From a virus: a stretch of DNA of 21,772 nucleotides. This document shows positions 5,970 to 14,165 of the stretch, in pieces (position 1 is the stretch's first letter; every line of letters begins with the position of its first letter). The notes under the pieces are model-generated. The model made no database searches. It was not told the origin of the DNA and worked only from the letters and a program-made list of their open reading frames with translations. Where the stretch lies: positions 1 through 21,772 of IMG/VR virus record IMGVR_UViG_3300044492_000076. The stretch is one strand, 5' to 3'. The position numbers and the translations under genes are program-made.

Positions 5970-7267
5970 GGCGTTGTCTCCTCGATCGGGTTGTCCCAGG
6001 TGGCGGCGGGGTCGGTGGTGTCCCACCGTTGGGAGGCCGGCAGATCCGTCCACCGGTCGTGGCGTTGCAGGGGAGGCAGGCAGGCCATGTCGTCCCAGGT
6101 GGGGGGCCGCGGGGTCAGCGCGGTGGGCCCGAGACCCGGGGTGGCCATGTCGTCCCAGGTGTAGGCCGGGTCGACGTCGTCCCACCGTGGCGGCGGGACG
6201 GTGCGGCAGTACCCGGACACCACCACCTCGAGCTCGTGGGTCTCCCACGCCAGACGCTCGGTCCATCCCTCGACCCACAGGGAGGTTGTGGTGGGGGCCG
6301 AGGGGGTGATCTCGGGGAGGCCGGTGAGGTCGAGGAGATCCCCCACGTCGAGCGCCAGGAGGTCGGCGGTGGTGGCCCCGTCGAGGGAGGCCATGTCGAT
6401 CGGCAGGGCCGGCATGATCCACACCGGGAACCCGTTACGGGTGATCAGTAGACGGGCATAGGCGTCCGCGTCGTCGGCCTCGGCCAGGAGGGTCGTGGTG
6501 GAGTAGTCGTAGATCCCGTACCGGGCCACTGATTCCGCGTTCACGGCCTCGGCCCGAGGTTGTTCGCCCCCTTCGGGGGCCACCCCGTACCCCAGGGACA
6601 CCTTGTTGGTGGTGCCTTGCAGGGTCCTCGACCACACCGGCGACACCAGCAGCTCACAGGAATCGAGCGCCAGGCGCCGGTCTACGTTGCGGCGGTGTTC
6701 CGCGTCGGCATACCGGATCTCACCCCCGGTGGTCTCCCACACCAGACCCCCGGCCGAGACAGCCACCTCAGACACGATCGTCAGGGTGTCTTGCGAGTCG
6801 ACGTCGCGGGGAAGGATCGTCACCGTACCGGGATCGGACTGCACCGGGTCGAGGGTCACCCCGGCCAGGGCCAGGGCCCGGGCCACGCGGGCCCCGTCGA
6901 GCTCGGCCGGCCACGGTTCGTCCCCGATCACACGGCGGCCGAGGTCGGCCAGACGGCCCACGGCCATGATCTGCGCTATCCCCGAGACGGGGGTGTCAGT
7001 CCCGGTGTCGACCCATCCCAGGGATAGGTCGGTAACCCGTCCGGAGAACCGGGTCACCGGCCCGGCCCCGAGGTCGGTGGTGATGGTCACCGGGGCCCCG
7101 ATCTCAGCCTCACCGGGGAGCTCGTCCCCGGTGAGGTCAAGACTGATTGTCGCAGCGGAGGCCACCGGTTGCGCGGTGGTGTCGGCGCGGCCATGCACGA
7201 GGGAGATCTCATCCACCAGGCAGGACACATCGAACCCTCCGATGGTGGCCGTGTGTGTCCCGATCAT
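5966..7267 (-). CDS. Minor tail protein / tail hub
   Basis: This 433-residue protein is encoded directly after the tape measure, where siphoviruses carry the distal tail and hub proteins that form the tail tip. The N-terminal 100 residues are beta-rich and contain DVSCLV (13-18), also found in the tail tube protein. The middle (about 120-350) resembles baseplate-hub proteins. The last 75 residues are a Trp-Asp repeat tail, with Trp at 362, 371, 391, 406, 415 and 424, each followed by D or T-D. ATG 7267 overlaps the tape-measure stop as TGATG. Family-level placement is confident; the exact substructure is not. Confidence 0.8.
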   Translation of the reverse strand: MIGTHTATIGGFDVSCLVDEISLVHGRADTTAQPVASAATISLDLTGDELPGEAEIGAPVTITTDLGAGPVTRFSGRVTDLSLGWVDTGTDTPVSGIAQIMAVGRLADLGRRVIGDEPWPAELDGARVARALALAGVTLDPVQSDPGTVTILPRDVDSQDTLTIVSEVAVSAGGLVWETTGGEIRYADAEHRRNVDRRLALDSCELLVSPVWSRTLQGTTNKVSLGYGVAPEGGEQPRAEAVNAESVARYGIYDYSTTTLLAEADDADAYARLLITRNGFPVWIMPALPIDMASLDGATTADLLALDVGDLLDLTGLPEITPSAPTTTSLWVEGWTERLAWETHELEVVVSGYCRTVPPPRWDDVDPAYTWDDMATPGLGPTALTPRPPTWDDMACLPPLQRHDRWTDLPASQRWDTTDPAATWDNPIEETTP

Positions 7268-9000
7268 CAGACGGCCCTACCGGTGAGCCCGACGCGGCGG
7301 TCGTGGCCGGACAGGATCGCTCGGATCTGCCGGGCCACAGCTTCGGGGTCGAGGGCCCCTTGGACGATGATGGTCGGCCCCGAGCCACCGGCCGTACGGC
7401 TACGGGCCCCCATCCCGGTCACGGTGGGGTCAGCGGCGAACGTACGGCCGGCCGGCCCGGTCGGCACCTCGGGGGCCATGTTGAGCCCGGGGAGGTGGCC
7501 GAGGATCCCCCCGACGCTCGGGAGCTTGATGGAGGAGATCTTGTCGAGGAGGGTGTCCACCCACCCGATCAGGGATTCGACGGCCGAGCGGGCGGCATTG
7601 AACGGGGCGGTGAGCACGGCCTCGAGGCCCCCGAACACGCTTTGGGCGGTGGTCTTGATCCCCGATATCGCGGTCTTGATCCATCCGATCACGGTGGCCA
7701 CGGTGGATTTCGCGCCGGTGAACGCGCCGGTGATGAATCCCCGGATCGAGTTGAGGGCATCCTTCACCGGGCCGGGGAGGAGGTTGAAGATCGAGACAAA
7801 GAACTGCTTGAACGAGGCCAGGATCCCCCGGACGGCGTCGAGGGCCCCACGCCAATCCCCCTTGAAGATCGCCACCACCAGCTGCACGGCCCCCTTGATC
7901 AGACCAAACACCAGCTTGAGATAGGCCCACCACACTTGGACGTATACCTTCAGCGCGGCGAACAGCGCATTGAACGCGGGCCGGATCGCGGCCACCACAG
8001 CCAGGGCCCCATCTTTGATGCCTCGCCACATGGCGTCCACGAAGTTGCGGAACGTGGCGGATTTCTTGTAGAGAATCACGATCGCGGCCACGATCAGCAC
8101 GATCGCGGCGATCACCAGGGCGATCGGGCCGAGGGCCGCGGCCCACGTCGAGGCTTGGGCGATCCGGACCACCTCGAGGATGGTGTTGTAGGCCTTCAGC
8201 GCGAAGTTGAGAACTACGATCGCGGCGGCTACAGCAGCGATAACGCCGGCGATGATGGTGAACGCGCCGGTGTTCTTCCCGATCACCACAGCCATCTCCC
8301 CGAGGATGCTCGAGACCTTCGACATGATCGGGAGCAGCGCGGTCCCCAGAGATTCCTTGGTTTCCTGTATGGCGACTTGCATGCGGGCATATTTCCCGGC
8401 CGCGGTGTCGGCCGCGGCGGCCGCAGAGCCACCGGTGGTCCGGGCGAGCTCCTTGGATATCTTGTTCATGTCCCCGGTAGCCAGCACGGCCTTACTGAGA
8501 CCGGGGACCAGGCGCGCCAGGCCCGCGGTGTTCCCGGCGTACCCCTTCGCCAGGGCCTCGGAGACCGACCCGACATCCTTCCCGGTGGCGGCGGCGATAT
8601 CGAGCGCCAGGTTCATCGCTTTCTGCGACTTGGCCACCGAACCGGTGGCCCGGGCGAGGGTCCCCAGGGCCGGCCGTAGGTCGTCGTCAGCTACCCCGGT
8701 GGCCAGGGTGGTCTTGGTGATCCAATCCTCGACCGCGGAGACCTGATCTTTGGTGGCGCCGGTGGAATTCTGCAGGGACTTGGCCAGGACGGCGGCCCCC
8801 TGGGCGTCGTCGGCGGCGGCCTTCCCGAACGAGATAGCAGCGGCGCCGAGCCCGGCCAGGACAATCCCGGCCCCCTTCGCGGCGGTGTTGAGTCGCCCCT
8901 TCCATTTGTCGACCCCCGACGATGCCTGTTCCATCCCCTTCGCGGCGTCGCGGGCGTCGGTCAGGATCTTGATGGAGAGGATCGCGGAATGACTAGCCAC
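7267..9000 (-). CDS. Tail tape measure protein
   Basis: This 577-residue protein would set tail length and pass through the tube during DNA injection. It is Ala-rich and helical, with a tape-measure-like N-terminal half (LAGLGAAAISFGKAAADDA, ALAKGYAGNTAGLARLVPGL). Two strong hydrophobic stretches (about 250-275 and 290-312) and amphipathic repeats follow, and the C-terminus (GPTIIVQGALDPEAVARQI) is typical of the family. At roughly 0.15 nm per residue the tail would be near 85-90 nm, which is short. It starts with GTG inside the end of the chaperone frameshift product and follows the chaperone pair as expected. Confidence 0.93.
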   Translation of the reverse strand: MASHSAILSIKILTDARDAAKGMEQASSGVDKWKGRLNTAAKGAGIVLAGLGAAAISFGKAAADDAQGAAVLAKSLQNSTGATKDQVSAVEDWITKTTLATGVADDDLRPALGTLARATGSVAKSQKAMNLALDIAAATGKDVGSVSEALAKGYAGNTAGLARLVPGLSKAVLATGDMNKISKELARTTGGSAAAAADTAAGKYARMQVAIQETKESLGTALLPIMSKVSSILGEMAVVIGKNTGAFTIIAGVIAAVAAAIVVLNFALKAYNTILEVVRIAQASTWAAALGPIALVIAAIVLIVAAIVILYKKSATFRNFVDAMWRGIKDGALAVVAAIRPAFNALFAALKVYVQVWWAYLKLVFGLIKGAVQLVVAIFKGDWRGALDAVRGILASFKQFFVSIFNLLPGPVKDALNSIRGFITGAFTGAKSTVATVIGWIKTAISGIKTTAQSVFGGLEAVLTAPFNAARSAVESLIGWVDTLLDKISSIKLPSVGGILGHLPGLNMAPEVPTGPAGRTFAADPTVTGMGARSRTAGGSGPTIIVQGALDPEAVARQIRAILSGHDRRVGLTGRAV

Positions 9001-9426
9001 GTTGGCGATCCGCCTCTCTCTTAAGTACGTCGATCACGGTGGCCAGGGTCTCGGCCGACTCGGTCCACCATTGGCCCGGCGCGGTGTTGGTGGCCACCGA
9101 TATCTCGCAGATCAGCCGGGACCGGGACCCGGCAGGGTAGGGAGTCCGGTCTCGTCGTCGTCGTCCTCGAGGGCCTCGACGGCGAGCGTGTCGGCCTCGA
9201 ATGCCTCGTAAGTGATTTCGGGGCCGATCACGCGGGAACGGCGGGCCGCGGCCCATGCGATGAACGTGAGCCACAGGAACGGGGCATCATCGATCTTCGG
9301 CCATTTGTGTTTGGCCCTAGTCCGGTCCCACAGCACCAGATCGGGATTGATGGTCTGTACCTCGAACGGGGTTTCATCGGAGGCCCGGATCACCCGGAGT
9401 CGCGGCGTCGAAAGTCGAACGTCCAT
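8993..9426 (-). CDS. Tail assembly chaperone, -1 frameshift product (gpGT type)
   Basis: The G frame stops at 9112, while an overlapping -1 frame stays open from 9274 to the TAG at 8993, directly before the tape measure. Joining them by a -1 shift gives about 144 residues ending WWTESAETLATVIDVLKR, a T-type C-terminus. This is the conserved lambda G/GT arrangement. The most likely slip region is the repeated GGTCCC just before the G stop, where GGGTCCC spans 9124-9130; it is not a canonical heptamer. A GCCGGG/CCCGGC hairpin (9115-9120, 9128-9133) overlaps it. Confidence 0.75.
9112..9426 (-). CDS. Tail assembly chaperone, short form (gpG type)
   Basis: This 104-residue protein helps the tape measure assemble before tube polymerisation. 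The sequence is typical of actinophage chaperones: a short beta N-terminus, DLVLWDRTRAKHKWP, then FLWLTFIAWAAARR, an acidic run of Asp/Glu and a Gly-Pro end. ATG 9426 overlaps the previous stop as TGATG. The run of Asp codons precedes the probable frameshift zone that yields the longer form. Confidence 0.85.
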   Translation of the reverse strand: MDVRLSTPRLRVIRASDETPFEVQTINPDLVLWDRTRAKHKWPKIDDAPFLWLTFIAWAAARRSRVIGPEITYEAFEADTLAVEALEDDDDETGLPTLPGPGPG

Positions 9427-9806
9427 CACTTCCCCTTCACTTTGGCCACCAGCTGCTCGACGGCCCGGAAGTACATATCGAGCCAGGTCGGCTCGGTCTC
9501 CTCGGCCGCGGTCGAGGCGAACGGGTTGGCGGTGATGTTGTGGCCGGCCCACCCCCAATGGATCACCCCGGCGTACGGGATCGAGGCCGACCCGAACCGG
9601 ACGGTGGCCGAGGTCTTAGCCGAGGCCGGCCGCATGGACGCGGCGAGGCGGCCGGAGACCTTCGGGGCGTTCGCCACGGCCCGGGCCCCCACATAGGCCC
9701 CGACTTCCCGGTGGGCGGTCTTGAGATCCTCGAGGTCGGCGCCGGCCTTTGTCAGGGATCGGCGTAGCTCGCGGGCCCCCTCGACTTCGATGGTGGCGCC
9801 GGCCAT
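9426..9806 (-). CDS. HK97 gp10-like neck/tail-completion protein
   Basis: This 126-residue protein opens with IEVEGARELRRSL and contains VGARAVANAPKVSGRLAASM and IPYAGVIHWGWAGH, a pattern characteristic of HK97 gp10-like (minor capsid/neck) proteins that help join head and tail. It is encoded after the tail tube gene rather than before it, an unusual position compared with the HK97 order. It lies five bases after the tube stop and overlaps the chaperone start. Confidence 0.8.
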   Translation of the reverse strand: MAGATIEVEGARELRRSLTKAGADLEDLKTAHREVGAYVGARAVANAPKVSGRLAASMRPASAKTSATVRFGSASIPYAGVIHWGWAGHNITANPFASTAAEETEPTWLDMYFRAVEQLVAKVKGK

Positions 9807-9811
9807 AGCCG

Positions 9812-10294
9812 CTACGGGGCCGGTACGGCGTAGGTGAGGGTGGGCTTACCGACGATGGAGAACTCGAAGTCAGAGACCATCGTGGCGCCGGTCTCGTCGC
9901 CCCCGAACTCGAGGGGGTCGATCACCAGGACCCCGGCCATAGCGGTCCCGGCCTCGATCGAGGGGGTGAAGGTGAACTCGCATTCCGTCCCGGGGTAGGC
10001 CCATCCCAGGGCGAACAGTCCGGCCTCGTCGGCAATGTCCACGTCGACGTTGCCGGACAGGGCGTAGGTGTAGGTCACCTTCCCCTGTCGGACGGTCCCG
10101 CACAGCTTGGTTGTCGAGTCGGCTTGGTCTTTGGACGGGGTGACCTTCGCGGAGTTGACCAGGCAGGACACATCAATCGGGGTCCCGGTCTGCCCGATGG
10201 TGAGGGTCCCGTCCCCGAACTCGAACACGACCGGCTCGGGTGAGTCGGCCCGCGGCGCGGGGGCGTCGCGGGTGTCGGTGTCGGTGTCAGTCAT
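9812..10294 (-). CDS. Major tail (tube) protein
   Basis: This 160-residue, beta-rich protein is expected to polymerise into the tail tube. After a Thr/Asp-rich start (TDTDTDTRD) it shows TIGQTGTPIDVSCLV, KDQADSTTKLCGTV, ALSGNVDVDIADEAGLF and a C-terminal sandwich (SDFEFSIVGKPTLTYAV), consistent with siphovirus tube proteins. A strong ribosome site (AAAGGAAA, five bases before ATG 10294) fits a protein needed in many copies. It follows the terminator-like gene. Confidence 0.82.
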   Translation of the reverse strand: MTDTDTDTRDAPAPRADSPEPVVFEFGDGTLTIGQTGTPIDVSCLVNSAKVTPSKDQADSTTKLCGTVRQGKVTYTYALSGNVDVDIADEAGLFALGWAYPGTECEFTFTPSIEAGTAMAGVLVIDPLEFGGDETGATMVSDFEFSIVGKPTLTYAVPAP

Positions 10295-10306
10295 GGGGGT
10301 TTCCTT

Positions 10307-10705
10307 TCAGCGGATCCGGGGGGTGACCCGGTAACGGATCGCGGGCATGTCGTTCCCGTCCCCGAACGTGACTAGGACCGGTTGAGCGTTCTCGACGGGC
10401 CCCGCATGGCCGAGGGCCTTGGCGATGGTGTCGCGGATCTCGAGGGCCGCCGCGGTCGTCGTCGGCCCGTACCCGGCCGGCAGGACCACGATCACGTCGA
10501 ACGTGGAGACCGGACGGGCCGACAGCTTCCCGCCGAGATACCGGGTCTCGGTCCACCTCGGCCACGCGGCGCCGGGGGTGGCCACGTCCGGGTTGTCCGG
10601 GGTGGGGGTCAGTCCGGGGACGGTGGCCAGGGCGGCGAGGATCGCGGCCACCTCCGGCGACAGCACCACCTCGGTCGGCAGGGGTGTCACCACCGGGGGC
10701 GTCAT
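10307..10705 (-). CDS. Head-tail joining / tail terminator-like protein
   Basis: This is a 132-residue protein. The order (after the connector, before the tail tube) and features such as DVIVVLPAGYGPTTTAAALEIRDTIAKAL, with an alternating strand-helix pattern and a beta C-terminus (IRYRVTPRIR), suit a tail terminator or head-tail stopper. ATG 10705 overlaps the connector stop as ATGA. Family not recognised with certainty; the role is mainly positional. Confidence 0.6.
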   Translation of the reverse strand: MTPPVVTPLPTEVVLSPEVAAILAALATVPGLTPTPDNPDVATPGAAWPRWTETRYLGGKLSARPVSTFDVIVVLPAGYGPTTTAAALEIRDTIAKALGHAGPVENAQPVLVTFGDGNDMPAIRYRVTPRIR

Positions 10706-11016
10706 GCGAGCACCACCAGACGGTACGGGAGCTCGTGGGCCTCGATCAGGGCATCGAACATCGGGACCCGGGTGGGGGCGTATTCGGCGGCGTCGGCCCC
10801 GATCACCCCCAGGGGGAGGTTACGGGCGGCTATCTCCCGTTGGATCCGACGCATGAATGCCTGCGCCAGGGCGTCGGGGAACGGCTCGGAGATCCGACAC
10901 CGGTTGGTTTGGTCGTCGGTGGCGGCGTTGTAGATCCGGGTGAGGTCGGCATCCGACAGGGCCGTCGTCGGGACCTTCACGTAGTCCCGTACTTCAGCGA
11001 TCGTCGGTTTCGTCAT
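10702..11016 (-). CDS. Head-tail connector/adaptor protein
   Basis: This 104-residue, mainly helical protein begins KPTIAEVRDYVKVP and contains ALSDADLTRIYNAATDDQ, typical of HK97 gp6-like adaptors that sit below the portal ring. It follows the capsid gene, as adaptors do. A purine-rich GGTGGGG lies upstream of ATG 11016. The C-terminus (LIEAHELPYRLVVLA) resembles that of connector proteins in related phages. Confidence 0.75.
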   Translation of the reverse strand: MTKPTIAEVRDYVKVPTTALSDADLTRIYNAATDDQTNRCRISEPFPDALAQAFMRRIQREIAARNLPLGVIGADAAEYAPTRVPMFDALIEAHELPYRLVVLA

Positions 11017-11036
11017 GTCGACCCCACCCGGACCCT

Positions 11037-12254
11037 CTACTTGGCCGGGGTGGCCGGGGTGGCGGTCCCGCTACGGGCGGCCCCACCGATCTCGGCCTTC
11101 AGGAACGCAAGCGGGTTGAGGAGCACGAAGTCGAGGTAGCCGGCGTATCCGACCAGCTGCCCGAGCACGGACGGCTCATCGACGGATAGGAACCCCTCGA
11201 GGTCCTCCCAGACTTCACCGTGGGCGGAGTCACCCACGATCAGGGTCCCGTCCTCGAAGTGTGGATCTACCACAGCATTGAGGCCCAGGACGTCGCCTCC
11301 CATCCCCAAGGGGAGGTTGAATGCCTTACCCCCTTGCGGATACGTGGCCCCGCCGAGGCCGGCCCACACGTCGAGACTCATCCACACGGTGTTGATCAGG
11401 GCGTCGTCGGCGTCCTGCATAACCGTGCCGAGCGCCGACCGTAGGAACGCATCCACGGCGGCCGGCGTGAAGTCGGCCAGGGGCGCGGTGTTGGGGACCA
11501 GGGTGGGGAACTCGATGCACACGGCATGTTCGGTCTCGCGGCCGTAGATCCGGGTGAAGTCGTCGAACACGACTTGCAGGATCGAGGGTTGGGTCCACCG
11601 GATGTCCTGTTTCGAGATGTTGAGGTGGCCGGCCCACGTCTGCAGAGACACCGGGACAGCGCCAATCTTCATCTCTCGGGAGGCGGTCGGATCCTTCTCG
11701 ACGGCCTGGATCGCCACGGCCACATGTTGGTCGATCCGGGGCCGGTCGAACTTCGGCGCCGGCGCCGGCCGGACCCCGAAGCTGTTGATGCATGGCCGGG
11801 CCCCGGACAGGGAGTTGAGCAGCGGCCCCACCACCGGCCGTGGGATCAGACCCGGGTTGTCGGTGGTCTTTTGGTGGGCGGTGGCCCGGTCGATCTTCTC
11901 GATCGCTTCAGGGTCTTTCTTCACCCATGCCCGGTGGAGTGTCGCGGCGTAGTCGCCCGCGGAGGGGAACTCGCGGGCGATGTCGTACACCTCGGGGGAC
12001 GGGGGGCCGGTGGTGGTCTGCCGTGGCGGTGTCGAGCGGGCGATGTTGGCCACGGCGGCGGTGGTGTCCTCGATCGAGGCGTAACGCTCGATCGCGGTCC
12101 CGAGCTCGGTGAGGCGTCCCTCGTCGCGTTCGACTTGGCGGGCCTCGTCCGGGGATACGTCGCGGTTCTCGTCGGCGGCCCGGTCGATCAGGGTGTTGAT
12201 TCCCTGGGTGATCGTGTCGAACTCGTCGCGGAGTCTTTCCAGATACTTGCCCAT
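11037..12254 (-). CDS. Major capsid protein, HK97 fold
   Basis: This 405-residue protein forms the icosahedral shell. The first ~100 residues are highly charged and helical (YLERLRDEFDTITQGINTL...), the built-in scaffold (delta domain) that the prohead protease removes. The rest matches the HK97 capsid pattern: SREMKIGAVPVSLQTW, LNISKQDIRW, FDDFTRIYGRETEHAV, LINTVWMSLDVWAGLGG. No separate scaffold gene is seen, in agreement. A strong GGGAGGA precedes ATG 12254. The open frame extends upstream in phase with the protease, separated only by the protease TGA. Confidence 0.92.
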   Translation of the reverse strand: MGKYLERLRDEFDTITQGINTLIDRAADENRDVSPDEARQVERDEGRLTELGTAIERYASIEDTTAAVANIARSTPPRQTTTGPPSPEVYDIAREFPSAGDYAATLHRAWVKKDPEAIEKIDRATAHQKTTDNPGLIPRPVVGPLLNSLSGARPCINSFGVRPAPAPKFDRPRIDQHVAVAIQAVEKDPTASREMKIGAVPVSLQTWAGHLNISKQDIRWTQPSILQVVFDDFTRIYGRETEHAVCIEFPTLVPNTAPLADFTPAAVDAFLRSALGTVMQDADDALINTVWMSLDVWAGLGGATYPQGGKAFNLPLGMGGDVLGLNAVVDPHFEDGTLIVGDSAHGEVWEDLEGFLSVDEPSVLGQLVGYAGYLDFVLLNPLAFLKAEIGGAARSGTATPATPAK

Positions 12255-12296
12255 TACGGTCCTCCCGGGCCATAGACGGATAGCAACACATCTAGG

Positions 12297-12367
12297 CCGG
12301 GTGGCGGCTCTCCCGGGTGGCGGCTCGGTGGCCGGGTGGCGGGTAGCTTCGGGCCGGGTGGCGGCTC
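12297..12367. repeat. Four near-identical 14-bp repeats between protease and capsid genes
   Basis: CCGGGTGGCGGCTC occurs at 12297-12310, 12313-12326 and 12354-12367, with a variant (CCGGGTGGCGGGTA) at 12332-12345. Spacers are 2, 5 and 8 bases. The last copy runs into the protease stop. They occupy most of the 111-base gap before the capsid gene, upstream of its ribosome site. Function unknown: expansion by slippage, an RNA element controlling capsid translation, or a protein-binding site. Confidence 0.85.
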
Positions 12368-12938
12368 AACTAGGCCGACCATACCCCCGAGATCGGATCG
12401 CGTCGAGCAGCGGAGTCGACGGGGGGGCCTCGATCATCACATGATCACGGGCCACCAGGACACCGGCGCCGGCGTACTGAGGCCGGGGGGTGGCCGCCAC
12501 ATGCGACAGGCCACACACCTCCCGCAGTACGACCTTCCGGCCGCGGCGCATGATCTCCCGGGACCGGTAGACGTGGGCCGAGACAGACCACCCGGTGAGC
12601 TCACCGGAACGGGCGGCCTCGGCCGAGGGGTGGGACCGGTCGAGCCGGAACGCGGGGAACAGACCCGTATCGGTCTCCTCGAGGCCCACACACCGGCCAA
12701 GGAACCGGTCCCCCTCGTCGCCACGGTGGCCAAGCATGAGATTGACCCACCGGCCCCCTTTCCCGACGTCGCGGGAGAAAGACCCACCGGCGAACTCCTC
12801 GACATAGGTGGAGGCGCCACCATCGTCAGACACCACCGACTCGACCCCATACGGGACGGCGAGACCATGCACGGTCCACCCATCCCCGGTCGGGGCCAGC
12901 TCGAGGGGCATGGCACGTTGGATCAGCAGCTCACTCAC
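12366..12938 (-). CDS. Prohead maturation protease (HK97 type)
   Basis: This 190-residue serine protease (peptidase U35 type) cleaves the capsid delta domain during maturation. The N-terminal strand pattern (WTVHGLAVPYGVES), VEEFAGGSFSR, LMLGHRGDEGDRFLGR with candidate catalytic His71, and TGWSVSAHV with candidate Ser118 are as expected. GTG 12938 has GAGGTGA six bases upstream and overlaps the portal stop by 8 bp. It sits between portal and capsid, the standard order. Confidence 0.9.
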   Translation of the reverse strand: MSELLIQRAMPLELAPTGDGWTVHGLAVPYGVESVVSDDGGASTYVEEFAGGSFSRDVGKGGRWVNLMLGHRGDEGDRFLGRCVGLEETDTGLFPAFRLDRSHPSAEAARSGELTGWSVSAHVYRSREIMRRGRKVVLREVCGLSHVAATPRPQYAGAGVLVARDHVMIEAPPSTPLLDAIRSRGYGRPS

Positions 12939-14154
12939 TTGGGATCACCTCACTCGGGGTTAGCTCGGGGACCCCTTGCGGGGTCGAGCCGATTGTGTCG
13001 GTCGTGGTCAGCGGGGGCCGGCCGATGGTGGCCCTAGCCTCGTCCTTTGTCAGGATCCCGGCGCCGGTGTAGGCGGTTAGGACGGTGGCGGTGGTCGACT
13101 GATCGGCCCGCATCCGGCCGGCGTAGTCGAACACCACAGTGTTCCCGGCCGGAACAAGGTATTTCGTGAATGCCGCGGCCAGGGGGGCCCCGTAACGGTC
13201 GGCAGAGTCACGGATGAAATCAATATCCGCGGTCTCGACATTCTGGTACGTCATGGTGGGGCCGGCCAGGCCGAGCTTCCACGGCGGGATCCCGAGCATC
13301 ATCGCCACCAGGGAGGCATTCCATGTCCGGGCCTCGACCAGCTGCGCCTCCACAGCGGTCGACACCACCGGAGTCAGGACGTACCCCATCGGCAGGATCA
13401 CCGGCTCACGGGTCGACGTCATGGCCCGCCAGGAGGTCTTAAGATCCGCGGCCTGGGTTTGCGTCAGGACCGTGGGGGATTGCAGGACGGCCGGAGGGAG
13501 CGCGCCACCAGCGAAGTAGGCGCCGGCGTGATCCTCGGCCGCCACATAACCCCCGAGGGTCATGGCGTACTGATACAGGACCCCTCGGCCGAGGATCTCC
13601 CCCGAACGGTTCCCGTACGGGACGTGGAGGAGATCGGCCGGGGAGATCTCGGATCCATTCCACGTCCACGACCAGGCCCCGGTCTCAGGGTTGCTCAACA
13701 CCCATACCTGATCAGCGGGTATCGGCACCAGGAACTTCGGCCAATAGGAATTCGAGGAGTCCGGGTCACCGTAAAGGGCGAAGTGATTGCCATAGAGGAT
13801 CCCGTCCTCGGTGGCGGCCCAACGGTAATTCCACGGGGTGGTGTTCGGGAATGGGTTGGTCACTACAGCCGGTTGATCGGGGATCTTCACCGACACCCCG
13901 AGCGCGGCATCCCACCGGGCGGCGTGCCAGCTAGTCGAGGCCACAGCGTTCGCCAGGAGCGCCACCCCACGGCCGAACGGCGGCATGGCCAGGGCCTCGG
14001 CCTCGGTGGCCGGCAGAACCGTATTGGTCGGCGGGGTCTCCCCGAGGAGATACGACCAGGCCGACCGGGGTTGGATCCCACCCGTCCGGTACGAGGCGCC
14101 GGCCATGCGATAGCCGTTCAACCGTCGAGCCACATCGGCGCGTGTCGCGGGCAT
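12931..14154 (-). CDS. Portal protein (HK97 family)
   Basis: This 407-residue protein forms the dodecameric ring at one capsid vertex through which terminase pumps DNA. Features of HK97-type portals are visible: AMPPFGRGVALLANAVAS near residue 60, the WAATEDGILYGNHFALYGD region, ADLLHVPYGNRSGEILGRG near 185, and VAMMLGIPPWKLGLAG near 290. The length is normal. GAGAGG lies seven bases before ATG 14154, 11 bases after the terminase stop. Confidence 0.93.
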   Translation of the reverse strand: MPATRADVARRLNGYRMAGASYRTGGIQPRSAWSYLLGETPPTNTVLPATEAEALAMPPFGRGVALLANAVASTSWHAARWDAALGVSVKIPDQPAVVTNPFPNTTPWNYRWAATEDGILYGNHFALYGDPDSSNSYWPKFLVPIPADQVWVLSNPETGAWSWTWNGSEISPADLLHVPYGNRSGEILGRGVLYQYAMTLGGYVAAEDHAGAYFAGGALPPAVLQSPTVLTQTQAADLKTSWRAMTSTREPVILPMGYVLTPVVSTAVEAQLVEARTWNASLVAMMLGIPPWKLGLAGPTMTYQNVETADIDFIRDSADRYGAPLAAAFTKYLVPAGNTVVFDYAGRMRADQSTTATVLTAYTGAGILTKDEARATIGRPPLTTTDTIGSTPQGVPELTPSEVIPSE

Positions 14155-14165
14155 CGGTCAGCCTC

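Noticed and set aside
5601-6422. 273-codon extension of the lectin-like tail gene
   Set aside because: The extra N-terminal part is an Arg/His/Pro-rich shadow of the hub gene. The ATGA-coupled start at 5969 is far better.
7147-8679. Long plus-strand ORF (510 codons) opposite the tape measure gene
   Set aside because: It is antisense to a well-recognised gene, with a Gly/His/Arg-rich product typical of GC-rich shadow frames. No family resemblance.
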